Source of the DNA: Catellicoccus marimammalium M35/04/3
Lineage (GTDB): Bacteria; Bacillota; Bacilli; Lactobacillales; Catellicoccaceae
Length of the DNA stretch: 64,000 nucleotides
Direction: 5' to 3'
Assembly (NCBI RefSeq): GCF_000313915.1
Contig: NZ_AMYT01000011.1
Span: forward strand, 62,001 to 126,000
Made by a program: the position numbers and the translations under genes. Shown one piece after another: positions 44,492 through 52,542 of the stretch (the first letter of the stretch is position 1; each line of letters opens with the position of its first letter). Under the pieces are notes generated by a model. That model saw only the letters and a list, made by a program, of their open reading frames with translations, searched no databases and was not told where the DNA came from.

Positions 44492-44503
44492 TGAGGGAAG
44501 CGT

Positions 44504-44929
44504 ATGGATGAACATATGATGATCGTCAATATTGTTACACCTGATGGTTTAGTATACGACCACCATGCAAAAATGGTGATTGCGAAAACTGTTGATGGTG
44601 AAATTGGATTGATGGCTAACCATGCTCCAATTATCGCTCCATTGGACATTGACGTTGTTCGAATTAAGCGTTGTGATAGTGATAAGCACGTAGATTGGAT
44701 TGCTGTAAATGGTGGAATTTTAGAAATGCGTGATAATCTAGTATCTATCGTCGCTGATTCTGCAGAACGGGAACGTGATATTGATGTGTCACGTGCAGAA
44801 CGAGCTAAGATTCGTGCCGAAGAAGCTGTTGCAAGAGCAAAAGAAGCGAAAGATGTTGATGAATATCGTCGAGCAGAAATTGCGCTCCATCGTGCCATTA
44901 ATCGTATTAATGTATCAAGACATCGTTAA
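44504..44929 (+). CDS. atpC: F1Fo ATPase subunit epsilon
   Basis: Epsilon couples gamma to the c ring and can inhibit ATP hydrolysis. The 141-residue protein has the N-terminal beta sandwich (NIVTPDGLVYD, GEIGLMANHAP) and a C-terminal helical hairpin rich in Ala, Arg and Glu. GAGGGAAG precedes the ATG. It ends the operon, and a long terminator follows. Confidence 0.96.
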   Translation: MDEHMMIVNIVTPDGLVYDHHAKMVIAKTVDGEIGLMANHAPIIAPLDIDVVRIKRCDSDKHVDWIAVNGGILEMRDNLVSIVADSAERERDIDVSRAERAKIRAEEAVARAKEAKDVDEYRRAEIALHRAINRINVSRHR

Positions 44930-44939
44930 TAAATAATAA

Positions 44940-45009
44940 GGTACTCTTTATAAAAGGAGAGAATTTAGTGAAACTTTTTCTTTCCTTCTTATAAGGAGTG
45001 CTTTTTTTA
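44940..45009 (+). terminator. Long terminator of the atp operon
   Basis: A two-part stem: GTACTCTTTATAA pairs with TTATAAGGAGTGC (with G-U pairs), and inside it AAGGAGAGAA pairs with TTCTTTCCTT. It is followed by seven T residues. Confidence 0.75.
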
Positions 45010-45066
45010 TTTTCATTTGTTACATACTATGATAAAATGAAAGGCGGTACTAGAAGGAGGGATGAT

Positions 45067-45300
45067 ATGGTTTATGGCTTTGAAGCAATGGTTTATATTT
45101 TATGTCATCTAATGTTTATTTATTTAACCTTTTGGGCATTGCAATCTTTACGTTTGGAAAAATGTTTTAAAAAGGGATATGCTAAACAGATTCGAATACT
45201 GTATTTATTGTTATCAATAGCCATTGGTTTTACAGTAAGTTCTTTCTTCTTGCAAGTGATACAGTTATTTAAAAATTTTGTATTCACTTTCGTAAAGTAA
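45067..45300 (+). CDS. DUF1146 small membrane protein (YwzB-like)
   Basis: A 77-residue protein with two hydrophobic helices (about 5-25 and 43-65) and a basic Lys-rich middle. The DUF1146 family typically sits between atpC and murA in Firmicutes, exactly its position here. The ATG at 45067 has AGGAGGGATG; an in-frame start at 44998 lies in the terminator and is rejected. Function unknown. Confidence 0.85.
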   Translation: MVYGFEAMVYILCHLMFIYLTFWALQSLRLEKCFKKGYAKQIRILYLLLSIAIGFTVSSFFLQVIQLFKNFVFTFVK

Positions 45301-45356
45301 AAAATGAAATAAGATAAATGGAAATGAAAAAAGATCGTCTAGAAGGAGTTATGAAG

Positions 45357-46628
45357 ATGGAATATATTTTAGTGCGCGGAGGACATCCATTAGAAGGTAA
45401 CGTAAAAATTGAAGGAGCTAAAAATGCAGTTCTTCCCATTTTGGCAGCAACATTGTTAGCTTCTGAAGGAAAAACAATTTTACATAATGTTCCTATCTTG
45501 TCTGATGTTCTAATTATGGAACAAATTATTCGTGCTTTAAATGTAGATATTGAATTTGATCGTGAAGAAAATACTATGGTCATTGATGCTACTAAACAAT
45601 TATTAGTAGAAACTCCATATGAATATGTTAGTCAAATGCGTGCTTCTATTGTTGTTATGGGTTCTTTATTAGCACGTAATGGTCATGCTAAAGTAGCAAT
45701 GCCAGGAGGTTGTGCAATTGGTAAACGTCCAATCGACTTACACTTAAAAGGATTTGAAGCTTTAGGAGCAACAATTACTCAAACAGCGGGTTATATTGAA
45801 GCGAAAGCTGATCATTTACATGGAGCACATATTTACTTAGATTTCCCAAGTGTTGGAGCTACGCAAAATATTTTAATGGCTGCCGTTTTAGCAGAAGGAG
45901 AAACAATTTTAGAAAATGCTGCTCGTGAGCCAGAAATCGTTGATTTAGCAAACTTATTAAATAAAATGGGTGCAAAAGTGCGTGGAGCAGGAACAGATAC
46001 GATTCGTGTAACTGGGGTATCTTCTTTACATGGCGTAGAATATAATGTCGTTCAAGACCGTATTGAAGCAGGTACTTTCATGATTGCAGCTGCAATGACA
46101 AAAGGAAATGTATTAATTGAAGATGCGATTGTTGAACATAACGTTCCATTAATTTCTAAATTAAAAGAGATGGGTGCTACGATTGAACAAGAAGAACAAG
46201 GAGTTCGTGTTATTGGTCCAGAAAAATTAGAAGGAACAACGATCCAAACCATGCCACATCCAGGTTTCCCAACAGATATGCAAGCACAAATGTCTGCTAT
46301 TCAATTAATTGCAGAAGGTCCAAGTAAAATTACTGAAACTGTGTTTGAAAATCGTTTCCAACATTTAACACAAATGGCACGTATGGGCGCACAATTTACT
46401 ATCGATGGAAATGTTGCTCATATTGATGGAGGAAATCCATTACAAGGAACAGAAGTTGAAGCTACGGACTTACGTGCAGCAGCAGCTTTGATTTTATTAG
46501 GATTATGCGCAGAAGGAGAAACAAAAGTAACACACTTAGAATTTTTAGATCGTGGTTACTATGATTTCCATAATAAATTAAAAGATCTAGGAGCAGATAT
46601 CGAACGCGTGAATCCAGACGAAAAATAA
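45357..46628 (+). CDS. murA: UDP-N-acetylglucosamine 1-carboxyvinyltransferase MurA
   Basis: MurA commits UDP-GlcNAc to peptidoglycan synthesis by adding enolpyruvate from PEP. The 423-residue protein begins with [22 protein letters not shown]. It has the active-site Cys119 in [12 protein letters not shown], so it is of the fosfomycin-sensitive type. The ATG at 45357 lies 8 bp after AAGGAG; an ATG two codons earlier and a longer start from 45318 are possible but less well spaced. It is the standard neighbour of the DUF1146 gene. Confidence 0.96.
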   Translation: MEYILVRGGHPLEGNVKIEGAKNAVLPILAATLLASEGKTILHNVPILSDVLIMEQIIRALNVDIEFDREENTMVIDATKQLLVETPYEYVSQMRASIVVMGSLLARNGHAKVAMPGGCAIGKRPIDLHLKGFEALGATITQTAGYIEAKADHLHGAHIYLDFPSVGATQNILMAAVLAEGETILENAAREPEIVDLANLLNKMGAKVRGAGTDTIRVTGVSSLHGVEYNVVQDRIEAGTFMIAAAMTKGNVLIEDAIVEHNVPLISKLKEMGATIEQEEQGVRVIGPEKLEGTTIQTMPHPGFPTDMQAQMSAIQLIAEGPSKITETVFENRFQHLTQMARMGAQFTIDGNVAHIDGGNPLQGTEVEATDLRAAAALILLGLCAEGETKVTHLEFLDRGYYDFHNKLKDLGADIERVNPDEK

Positions 46629-46639
46629 AAGGTTGACCA

Positions 46640-46813
46640 ATGAAAACAAGAAATAAACGCTTTTTACAACGACTACTTCTTATTTTAGTCATCTTCATTC
46701 TTTTATTTCTTATTGGAGTGGTTGTAGGATTTGTTGTAGTCGGAAAAGGATCATGGTCCTCAATCTTTCAATGGGATACTTGGCAACATATTTTTGATTT
46801 TTGGAGAAGTTAA
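46640..46813 (+). CDS. epuA: EpuA-like small membrane protein
   Basis: A 57-residue peptide with a basic N-terminus (KTRNKRFLQR), one hydrophobic helix (about 12-34) ending VVGFVVVGKG, and an aromatic tail with WDTW and FWRS. Size, layout and place directly after murA match EpuA of streptococci and enterococci, which databases label as an RNA polymerase beta-subunit-like protein. Its function is not established. The weak start context (GGTTGACC) suggests translational coupling with murA, 11 bp upstream. The stop codon lies in the next terminator. Confidence 0.78.
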   Translation: MKTRNKRFLQRLLLILVIFILLFLIGVVVGFVVVGKGSWSSIFQWDTWQHIFDFWRS

Positions 46814-46829
46814 GCTTCTCCTTTTTCTT
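46803..46829 (+). terminator. Terminator after murA-epuA
   Basis: GGAGAAG and CTTCTCC pair across TTAAG; the TAA stop of the small gene forms the loop. A T-rich tail follows. Confidence 0.82.
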
Positions 46830-46848
46830 TTAGAAAGGAAGAGAAGAT

Positions 46849-47157
46849 ATGCTCAAAAAAATTGTGTTAAAATTAATCTTTTTTTACCAAAAGTATATTT
46901 CTCCTGGATTACCTCGACGTTGTCGTTATTATCCAACATGTTCTCAATATATGGTAGACGCGATTCAAGTGCACGGAGTGATAAAAGGTGGTATAATGGG
47001 AGTTGCTAGAATTTTACGTTGTCATCCTTTCATAAAAGGAGGTATTGATTACGTGCCTTTAAAATTCAGTATTTTTCGTAATCATGATGAATGCTATCAT
47101 GGTCCATATACAAAAGAACATATTCAAGAGGAGTTAAAACATGAGCAAAAAAAATAA
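46849..47157 (+). CDS. yidD: YidD, membrane protein insertion efficiency factor
   Basis: YidD helps YidC-dependent membrane protein insertion. The 102-residue protein has [22 protein letters not shown], then [11 protein letters not shown], the diagnostic Cys-containing motifs. GGAAGAGAAG precedes the ATG. It overlaps the following DUF2969 gene by 17 bp, a common pairing in Lactobacillales. Confidence 0.96.
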   Translation: MLKKIVLKLIFFYQKYISPGLPRRCRYYPTCSQYMVDAIQVHGVIKGGIMGVARILRCHPFIKGGIDYVPLKFSIFRNHDECYHGPYTKEHIQEELKHEQKK

Positions 47158-47374
47158 AGATTTAGAAGTAATGGAAAAATCAGTAACAATCCAACGTGAT
47201 GGAAAAAATTATTCAGCTTCTGAATTTTGGTTAGGAAAAAAATGTATGGGAACAATTGTTGATTTAGATGGGAATTTTGAAGTAACTGTTGAACCAGAAA
47301 AAACAACAATGCGTGTTCGTAATTTTTCAGATGGGATTGAATACCTATTAAAAGAGTGGAATTTACATCAATAA
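47141..47374 (+). CDS. DUF2969 family protein
   Basis: A 77-residue basic-start protein with no membrane segment, matching the Lactobacillales-restricted DUF2969 family ([25 protein letters not shown] and DLDGNFEV core). Function unknown. GAGGAG lies within the end of yidD, so translation is coupled. Confidence 0.8.
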   Translation: MSKKNKDLEVMEKSVTIQRDGKNYSASEFWLGKKCMGTIVDLDGNFEVTVEPEKTTMRVRNFSDGIEYLLKEWNLHQ

Positions 47375-47405
47375 AATTTTTTTCAAAAAAAATTACAAAA
47401 AAGTC

Positions 47406-47434
47406 TTGCCAAATAATAAAATAACAGTTATTAT
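47406..47434 (+). promoter_or_regulatory. Promoter for the tRNA cluster
   Basis: TTGCCA and TATTAT are separated by 17 bp and placed 31 bp before the first tRNA-like sequence. This suits a strong stable-RNA promoter. Confidence 0.65.
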
Positions 47435-47465
47435 ATAGGAGTCAGGTTGATACGACAGGACAAAG

Positions 47466-47593
47466 GGAGGAGTAGCGAAGTGGCTAAACGCGACGGACTG
47501 TAAATCCGTTCCTTCGGGTTCAGTGGTTCAGCCAAGCGGTAAGGCAAGGGACTTTGACTCCCTCATGCGTTGGTTCGAATCCAGCTACCCCAG
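47466..47593 (+). pseudogene. Hybrid tRNA-Tyr::tRNA-Gln fragment
   Basis: Bases 47466-47529 are identical to the first 64 bases of the intact tRNA-Tyr (47624), including the GTA anticodon at 47500-47502. Bases 47530-47593 are identical to the last 64 bases of tRNA-Gln, with TTG at 47554-47556. The Tyr part lacks the 17-base 3' end; the Gln part lacks the first 8 bases. The junction is exactly what a 30-bp deletion within a Tyr-TTGAT-Gln pair would give (17 + 5 + 8). The acceptor strands GGAGGAG and TACCCCA cannot pair, so no functional tRNA is expected. It could be a real deletion or an assembly error between repeats. Confidence 0.85.
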
Positions 47594-47623
47594 TTAGAAA
47601 ATAGAATATATTCTCTAAATTAG

Positions 47624-47704
47624 GGAGGAGTAGCGAAGTGGCTAAACGCGACGGACTGTAAATCCGTTCCTTCGGGTTCAGTGGTTCGAATCCACTCTCC
47701 TCCA
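47624..47704 (+). tRNA. tRNA-Tyr (anticodon GTA)
   Basis: An 81-base class II tRNA: acceptor arms GGAGGAG and CTCCTCC with discriminator A, D-arm region GCGAAGTGGCTAAACGC, anticodon stem ACGGA/TCCGT with GTA at 47658-47660, long variable arm, and T arm AGTGG/CCACT around TTCGAAT. CCA is not encoded, so it must be added by the CCA enzyme. Confidence 0.97.
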
Positions 47705-47709
47705 TTGAT

Positions 47710-47781
47710 TGGGGTATAGCCAAGCGGTAAGGCAAGGGACTTTGACTCCCTCATGCGTTGGTTCGAATCCAGCTACCCCAG
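47710..47781 (+). tRNA. tRNA-Gln (anticodon TTG), copy 1
   Basis: A 72-base tRNA: acceptor arms TGGGGTA and TACCCCA with discriminator G, anticodon stem AGGGA/TCCCT with TTG at 47742-47744, and T loop TTCGAAT. It lies 5 bp after tRNA-Tyr. CCA is not encoded. Identical in sequence to the next copy. Confidence 0.97.
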
Positions 47782-47795
47782 TTTATAATTTATTT

Positions 47796-47867
47796 TGGGG
47801 TATAGCCAAGCGGTAAGGCAAGGGACTTTGACTCCCTCATGCGTTGGTTCGAATCCAGCTACCCCAG
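47796..47867 (+). tRNA. tRNA-Gln (anticodon TTG), copy 2
   Basis: Identical 72-base duplicate of the preceding tRNA-Gln, separated by a 14-bp AT-rich spacer. Anticodon TTG at 47828-47830; CCA is not encoded. Confidence 0.97.
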
Positions 47868-47871
47868 TCTG

Positions 47872-47904
47872 CTACATCCTTGGTTTCGAGGGTGTATTTT
47901 TTTT
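47872..47904 (+). terminator. Terminator of the tRNA cluster
   Basis: TACATCCT and AGGGTGTA arms (one G-U pair) with a TGGTTTCG loop, followed by eight T residues. Confidence 0.8.
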
Positions 47905-47937
47905 GTAGAAAAAATGAGAGGATCGAAGGGGAGCATT

Positions 47938-48645
47938 ATGTCAGAATCAACACCGATTTATATGCGTATTCATGATCAGATTCAGCAATGTATTGAAGAA
48001 GGGAAATGGCAAGTAGGAGATCGTTTGCCAGCGGAAAGAATTTTAGCGGAACAATTTTCAGTTAGTCGTATGACTTTACGTCAAGCCATCCAAACCTTAG
48101 CAGATGAAGGAATATTGGAACGTAAAGTAGGTTCAGGAACTTATGTCGCCAGCCAAAAAGTACAAGAAAAAATGTCTGGAATTACAAGTTTTACAGAGAT
48201 TATTGAAAATCAAGGAAAAATTCCTTCTAGTAAAACTGTGTTTTATAAAGTGGTCAAACCAAATTTACAAGAACAAGAGGCGCTTCAGATTGATGGTGAA
48301 GATAAAATTGTTCGTATGGAGCGTATTCGTTATGCGAATGAAATTCCGATTTGCGTAGAGACCACAAGTATTCCCTACGAATTTATTATGAATTTAGATA
48401 AAACAGAAATTAGTTCTTCTTTGTATGCAACGTTAGCTAAAAAAGAGAACTTACGCCTTGGAAAAGCGGTGCAACATATTACAGCTTCTTTAGCTTCAGA
48501 TAAAATTGCGGATCTTTTAGAATTAAAAGTTGGAGAGCCAATTTTACAATTGAGACAAACTACCTTTTTAAAAGATGGGCGTCCACTAGAATATGTTCGT
48601 AGTAAATATGCAGCCCATCGTTTTGAATTTGTATTGGAGAAATAG
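47938..48645 (+). CDS. GntR family regulator with UTRA effector domain
   Basis: A 235-residue HutC-subfamily transcription factor. The N-terminal winged HTH (about 5-75) has QVGDRLPAERILAEQFSVSRMTLRQAIQTLADEGILERK with the usual DNA-binding helix. The C-terminal UTRA domain runs from about 90 to 233 and ends with PLEYVRSKYAAHRFEF. Such proteins (NagR/YvoA, TreR types) sense a phosphorylated sugar or amino sugar; NagR-like is the closest resemblance I see. No sugar genes adjoin it, so the target is unknown. The ATG at 47938 has GAAGGGGAGC; a longer start at 47839 would run inside a tRNA gene. Confidence 0.9.
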   Translation: MSESTPIYMRIHDQIQQCIEEGKWQVGDRLPAERILAEQFSVSRMTLRQAIQTLADEGILERKVGSGTYVASQKVQEKMSGITSFTEIIENQGKIPSSKTVFYKVVKPNLQEQEALQIDGEDKIVRMERIRYANEIPICVETTSIPYEFIMNLDKTEISSSLYATLAKKENLRLGKAVQHITASLASDKIADLLELKVGEPILQLRQTTFLKDGRPLEYVRSKYAAHRFEFVLEK

Positions 48646-48649
48646 TTAG

Positions 48650-49285
48650 ATGTACAGTATACAAAAACCAGCTCAAGCGGAAATTGAAATTAAACATTCT
48701 CGTTTTATTTGTTACCTTTATCCGGTTCAAACAGAAGAAGAAGCAAAAGAATATATTCAAAAACATAAAAAAGAGGAATGGAAAGCAAATCATCATTGTA
48801 GTGCTTTTATTTTAGGAGATAAACAAGAAATTCAAAGAAGTAATGATGATGGGGAACCAGCAGGTACTGCGGGAATGCCTATTTTAGAAGTTTTACAAAA
48901 AGGAGAACTGACAAATATTGTTGCCATTGTTGTTCGTTACTTTGGGGGAATCAAACTAGGAAAAGGTGGATTGATTCGTGCTTATTGCCAAGCAACAAAA
49001 GAAGCATTAGAACAGGCGATTATTGTTGAGAAAAAATGGCAAAAAGAGGTAACACTATCTTATGAGTATGCTTTGATTGATTCTTTGCAATATTATTTAT
49101 CTCAAAATCAATATGTAATTGTAGATACTACTTATACAACAGAGGTTTCTACTCATTTAATGATTGATGTCGAAGAAGAAGAAAACTTTTGTCAATCTAT
49201 TGAAGAACGTTTTGCTTCAAAAATTCGTCTTTGTTGGGGAGAAGTTCAAGAAATCGAAGTTCCTGTTTCACCTCCTCTTCTTTAA
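48650..49285 (+). CDS. yigZ: YigZ/YvyE, IMPACT family protein
   Basis: A 211-residue protein of the UPF0029/IMPACT family, whose yeast relatives affect translation control. The bacterial role is unclear. It shows KHSRFICYLYPVQTEEEA, DDGEPAGTAGMPIL, and VVRYFGGIKLGKGGLIRAY. It starts 4 bp after the GntR stop. A hairpin that also covers the comFA ribosome site follows. Confidence 0.92.
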   Translation: MYSIQKPAQAEIEIKHSRFICYLYPVQTEEEAKEYIQKHKKEEWKANHHCSAFILGDKQEIQRSNDDGEPAGTAGMPILEVLQKGELTNIVAIVVRYFGGIKLGKGGLIRAYCQATKEALEQAIIVEKKWQKEVTLSYEYALIDSLQYYLSQNQYVIVDTTYTTEVSTHLMIDVEEEENFCQSIEERFASKIRLCWGEVQEIEVPVSPPLL

Positions 49286-49289
49286 AAAC

Positions 49290-49331
49290 AAAAATCCCTT
49301 TACTTTCGTATAGAAGAGTGGAGGGATTTTT
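49290..49331 (+). terminator. Terminator that embeds the comFA ribosome-binding site
   Basis: Perfect 10-bp arms AAAAATCCCT (49290-49299) and AGGGATTTTT (49322-49331). The 3' arm with its leading GG forms the GGAGGG ribosome site, and the comFA ATG starts at the next base. The loop includes TTCGTATA (49305-49312), which differs in two bases from the ComX/SigX box TACGAATA of streptococci. Readthrough RNA would hide the site; RNA starting after the box would not contain the 5' arm. Confidence 0.6.
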
Positions 49332-50657
49332 ATGTTAGGTCATCAATGGAAAAAAGAGCCAACAAAAGAAAAGAGAAGATTTATTTTAACAAGAAAAAAG
49401 GTCTTTTATCCTTATTATTATGCAGTAGAACAGATTCCAGCACTAGAAATAAAAGAGAATAAAATCTATTGTCATTTTTGTCATCAATGGACAAATAAAG
49501 AAGAAGCAACGTTACCCAATGGAAAATTCTATTGTCCACATTGTATTTCTTATGGAAGAATAACGAATCAAGATCAAATTCTACGTTGTCCTTTTCCTAA
49601 AAATAAAAAGCAACAATTACAGATTTCTTGTGCTTGGCAAGGATCGCTTTCTCCTTATCAACAAAAGACAGCCAATGACTTATTGAGACTTTATCAAAAA
49701 GAGGAACGAATGGTTTTATTTGCGGTTACTGGAGCTGGGAAAACAGAAATGTTATTTCTCCTTTTAGAACAAGAATTACAAAGAGGAAAACGAATTGCTT
49801 ATGTTTCACCACGAGTGGATGTAATTAAAGAATTATATCAACGTTTTTCCGCAGCTTTTCCAATGATTCCTATTCCTATTTTATATGGCGAATGCCATGA
49901 TTATTTTCTTAGTGAGTTTGTAGTTTGTTCCATTCCCCAATGTATACATTTTTATCAAGCTTTTGATTTGATTATTGTAGATGAAGCAGATGCTTTTCCT
50001 TTTGCTAATAATACTTTGCTACATGCAATGGTAGACCATGCTTGTCAACCCGATGGGAAAATTCTTTTTATGACGGCCACGATGAATCAAGAATTGAGCA
50101 CTTATCCAAAATGCCATCTTCCATTACGTTATCATCTACAACCCTTACCTGTTCCTCAATTTATATTTTTCCCTAAAAAAGGATGGCAAAAGTGGTATTA
50201 TAAAAAGAAAATCAAAGATCAATTAAAGAAGACTACACGACGGGTTTTAGTTTTTTATCCTAGTATTTATCAACTAGAAGCAGAATTTTTGACTTGGGAA
50301 AAGTGTTTTCCTAATTTAAAGATTGCTTGTGTTCATAGTAAAGATCAACAGCGAGGAGAAAAAATTCAAGACTTTTACCAAGAAAAGTATGATCTTTTAT
50401 TAACGACAATGATTTTAGAACGCGGAGTAACTTTTTCCAACATCGATGTTTGGGTCATGCATGCAGAGCATCCTAATTTTAAAAGAGAAGTGTTAGTGCA
50501 AATTGCAGGACGTGCAGGAAGGAAAAAAGATTTTGCTACAGGAAAGGTTATCTTTTGGTCAGAAGGGGAAACCATAGCAATGCAAAAAGCGAAAAAGGAA
50601 ATTATGGATAATAATAAGAAAGGAGAGAAATTAAAACATGAAATGTCTATTTTGTAA
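49332..50657 (+). CDS. comFA: ComFA, DNA-uptake helicase of natural transformation
   Basis: ComFA is the membrane-associated ATPase that powers single-strand DNA import in competent cells. The 441-residue protein has a four-Cys zinc motif (CHFC near residue 47 and CPHC near residue 68). Walker A AVTGAGKT is near residue 129-136, with DEAD box IIVDEADAFPF, and helicase motifs TATMN and QIAGRAGRKKD. It overlaps comFC by 20 bp. All motifs are intact, so it is not a visible pseudogene. Start is fixed by GGAGGG. Confidence 0.94.
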   Translation: MLGHQWKKEPTKEKRRFILTRKKVFYPYYYAVEQIPALEIKENKIYCHFCHQWTNKEEATLPNGKFYCPHCISYGRITNQDQILRCPFPKNKKQQLQISCAWQGSLSPYQQKTANDLLRLYQKEERMVLFAVTGAGKTEMLFLLLEQELQRGKRIAYVSPRVDVIKELYQRFSAAFPMIPIPILYGECHDYFLSEFVVCSIPQCIHFYQAFDLIIVDEADAFPFANNTLLHAMVDHACQPDGKILFMTATMNQELSTYPKCHLPLRYHLQPLPVPQFIFFPKKGWQKWYYKKKIKDQLKKTTRRVLVFYPSIYQLEAEFLTWEKCFPNLKIACVHSKDQQRGEKIQDFYQEKYDLLLTTMILERGVTFSNIDVWVMHAEHPNFKREVLVQIAGRAGRKKDFATGKVIFWSEGETIAMQKAKKEIMDNNKKGEKLKHEMSIL

Positions 50658-51312
50658 ACAAGAGTATCATCCTAGTTATTCAATAAAAGACTTACTGTTC
50701 CATCCTTTTTTAGGACAAGCTTCGTTATGTCCTAATTGTTCTCAAGCATTGCAGAAAGTAGATGCAAAAGAAGAACGTTGCCCATATTGTGGACATCGAG
50801 AGGTGCCCTGTCAAGAATGCGAACTTTGGCGGGAGCAATATCACTTACAACATCACTCTCTTTATTACTATGATGACTGGGGAAGAGAATTTATGGAACG
50901 TTATAAGATTAAAGGTGAGTATTCCTTGCGTCATTGTTTTCAAAAAGAAATCTATATTGCATTACATTCCTACCAAAAAGAAGGATTTATTTTATGTCCG
51001 ATTCCTTTAACAAAAGCAAAACGAGAACAACGTGGTTTTTCTCAAGTAGAAGGATTATTAGAATTTAGTCATCTTTCTTATTGTTCTTTTTTAGAAAAAA
51101 TCCATGAAGAAACACAGGGATTAAAAAATAAAGCGGAACGTTTAAAAACTCCATATATGTTTGCTTTAAAAGAGGGTAGTGTCGTGAAAGATAAAAAAAT
51201 TTGTCTTGTGGATGATATTTATACTACTGGACGTACGATTACTTATGGTTATGATTGTTTACAAAAAGGGGGAGCCAAGGAAGTAGTTAGTTTTTCTTTA
51301 TGGCGAGCATAA
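50638..51312 (+). CDS. comFC: ComFC, phosphoribosyltransferase-like competence protein
   Basis: ComFC (GntX/ComF family) works with ComFA in DNA uptake. The 224-residue protein has two N-terminal zinc-type pairs (CLFC, CPNC, then CPYC, CQEC). At the C-terminus is the PRPP-binding loop KICLVDDIYTTGRTITYG. GAAAGGAGAG precedes the ATG within comFA. The pair is likely translated as a unit. Confidence 0.94.
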   Translation: MKCLFCKQEYHPSYSIKDLLFHPFLGQASLCPNCSQALQKVDAKEERCPYCGHREVPCQECELWREQYHLQHHSLYYYDDWGREFMERYKIKGEYSLRHCFQKEIYIALHSYQKEGFILCPIPLTKAKREQRGFSQVEGLLEFSHLSYCSFLEKIHEETQGLKNKAERLKTPYMFALKEGSVVKDKKICLVDDIYTTGRTITYGYDCLQKGGAKEVVSFSLWRA

Positions 51313-51322
51313 GACAAATTAT

Positions 51323-51351
51323 TTGAGGTTTATGTCATAATTTTCTATAAT
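51323..51351 (+). promoter_or_regulatory. Strong sigma-A promoter for hpf
   Basis: TTGAGG and TATAAT are separated by exactly 17 bp. The leader then contains a perfect 8-bp inverted repeat (TAGAAAGA/TCTTTCTA, about 51357-51388), near the 5' end of the RNA. Its role is unknown. Confidence 0.8.
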
Positions 51352-51413
51352 GAAGGTAGAAAGAAAGGGGTTACAACTCTTTCTATTCTATCCATTGAAG
51401 GGAGTTTTGGTGT

Positions 51414-51983
51414 ATGTTTAAATATGTCATTCGTGGAGAAAATATTGAAGTTACAGATGCAATTCGTGCTTATGTGGAAAAGAAAATTGATAAATTAACT
51501 CGTTATTTTAATCAAGTTCCAGAAGCAACAGCACATGTAAATCTTCGTGTGTATCCTGAACGTTCTACAAAAATTGAAGTAACGTTACCATTACCTTATT
51601 TAACTCTACGTGCAGAGGAAATGAATCCTGATTTATATAGTGGAATTGATTTAGTAGTAGATAAACTAGAACGTCAATTACGCAAATATAAAACAAAAAT
51701 TAACCGCAAAATGCGTGAAAAAGAGAAATTTTCTGAACATTTACATAACTTAGAAGTATTAGCTGCCCAAGAAGAAGCTGATGAATGGGAAGAAGAAAAA
51801 CAATTTGATATTGTTCGTACAAAACATGTCAATGTAAAACCAATGGATAGTGAAGAAGCAATTTTGCAAATGAATATGTTAGGTCACGATTTCTTTATCT
51901 TTGAAGATGTAGATCACGGTGGAGTAAGCATCGTATATCGTCGTAAAGATAAAAAATATGGGCTAATTACAACAGAAGAATAA
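51414..51983 (+). CDS. hpf: Long ribosome hibernation-promoting factor
   Basis: Long HPF pairs 70S ribosomes into inactive 100S dimers in stationary phase. The 189-residue protein has the N-terminal S30AE domain (KYVIRGENIEVTDAIRAYVEKKI). A linker of about 25 acidic residues follows. The C-terminal dimerisation domain has IVRTKHVNVKPMDSEEA and SIVYRRKDKKYGLI. GAAGGGAG lies 9 bp before the ATG. It has its own promoter and terminator, as usual downstream of comFC in Firmicutes. Confidence 0.96.
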   Translation: MFKYVIRGENIEVTDAIRAYVEKKIDKLTRYFNQVPEATAHVNLRVYPERSTKIEVTLPLPYLTLRAEEMNPDLYSGIDLVVDKLERQLRKYKTKINRKMREKEKFSEHLHNLEVLAAQEEADEWEEEKQFDIVRTKHVNVKPMDSEEAILQMNMLGHDFFIFEDVDHGGVSIVYRRKDKKYGLITTEE

Positions 51984-51985
51984 AA

Positions 51986-52019
51986 AATAAGAGGGGTTTT
52001 CCCCTCTTATTTATTTTGT
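51986..52019 (+). terminator. Terminator after hpf
   Basis: AATAAGAGGGG and CCCCTCTTATT pair across TTTT and a T-rich stretch follows. Confidence 0.88.
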
Positions 52020-52101
52020 TTTTAGACAGAGGGAGAAAATTATAGTAAGATAACGATATGATAAATTCGAATCCATATCGAAAGAAAAGAAAGGATATAC
52101 T

Positions 52102-52443
52102 ATGTCATTGATTCAAAGAATTATTGTCAATGTATTAACTTTTATTTCATTGACAGTATTATTTCCCTCTATGGTTCATGTAGAAAGTTTATGGTATGCA
52201 ATATTAGCTGCTTTTGTGCTTGCTTTTTTAAATATGTTTATTGCACCCATCCTAAACCTTTTAACACTACCATTAACCTTACTTACTTTTGGTTTATTTA
52301 GTTTTATTATTAATGCTGGAATGTTAGAATTAACCAGTTTCTTTGTAAGTGGTATCCAATTTTCTAGTTTTTGGTCTGCCTTATTGACCGCTTTTGTTTT
52401 AAGCTTAGTTAATGGAGTAGTAATTAAGAATAATATGATATAA
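52102..52443 (+). CDS. YvlD-like four-helix membrane protein (holin superfamily IV)
   Basis: A 113-residue integral membrane protein with four hydrophobic helices (about 8-25, 31-50, 57-77, 84-108). It has the LNMFIAPILNLLTLPLTLLT stretch, and matches the YvlD/phage-holin family 4 type often found near envelope-stress genes. Despite the family name there is no phage gene nearby. Function unknown. AAAGGA precedes the ATG. Confidence 0.85.
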   Translation: MSLIQRIIVNVLTFISLTVLFPSMVHVESLWYAILAAFVLAFLNMFIAPILNLLTLPLTLLTFGLFSFIINAGMLELTSFFVSGIQFSSFWSALLTAFVLSLVNGVVIKNNMI

Positions 52444-52466
52444 GAGGAGCGACAACTCCTCTTTTT
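52442..52466 (+). terminator. Terminator after the YvlD-like gene
   Basis: AAGAGGAG and CTCCTCTT pair across a short loop and are followed by T residues; the stop codon overlaps the stem. Confidence 0.8.
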
Positions 52467-52542
52467 CCATGGATTCGAACATGGAGGGCAAGCGGAAATT
52501 ATGATAAAATAAAAAGAAGATAAAATCGAAGGAGAAAGCATA

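Noticed and set aside
47520-47735. Minus-strand open frame of 71 codons
   Set aside because: It is antisense to the tRNA-Tyr/Gln genes; its peptide is the familiar false translation of tRNA complements.
47839-47937. N-terminal extension of the GntR regulator
   Set aside because: It would start inside tRNA-Gln and run through the terminator; the ATG at 47938 has a proper ribosome site and family N-terminus.
52102-52443. Prophage holin
   Set aside because: The family name suggests phage, but no other phage gene is near and the YvlD type is chromosomal.
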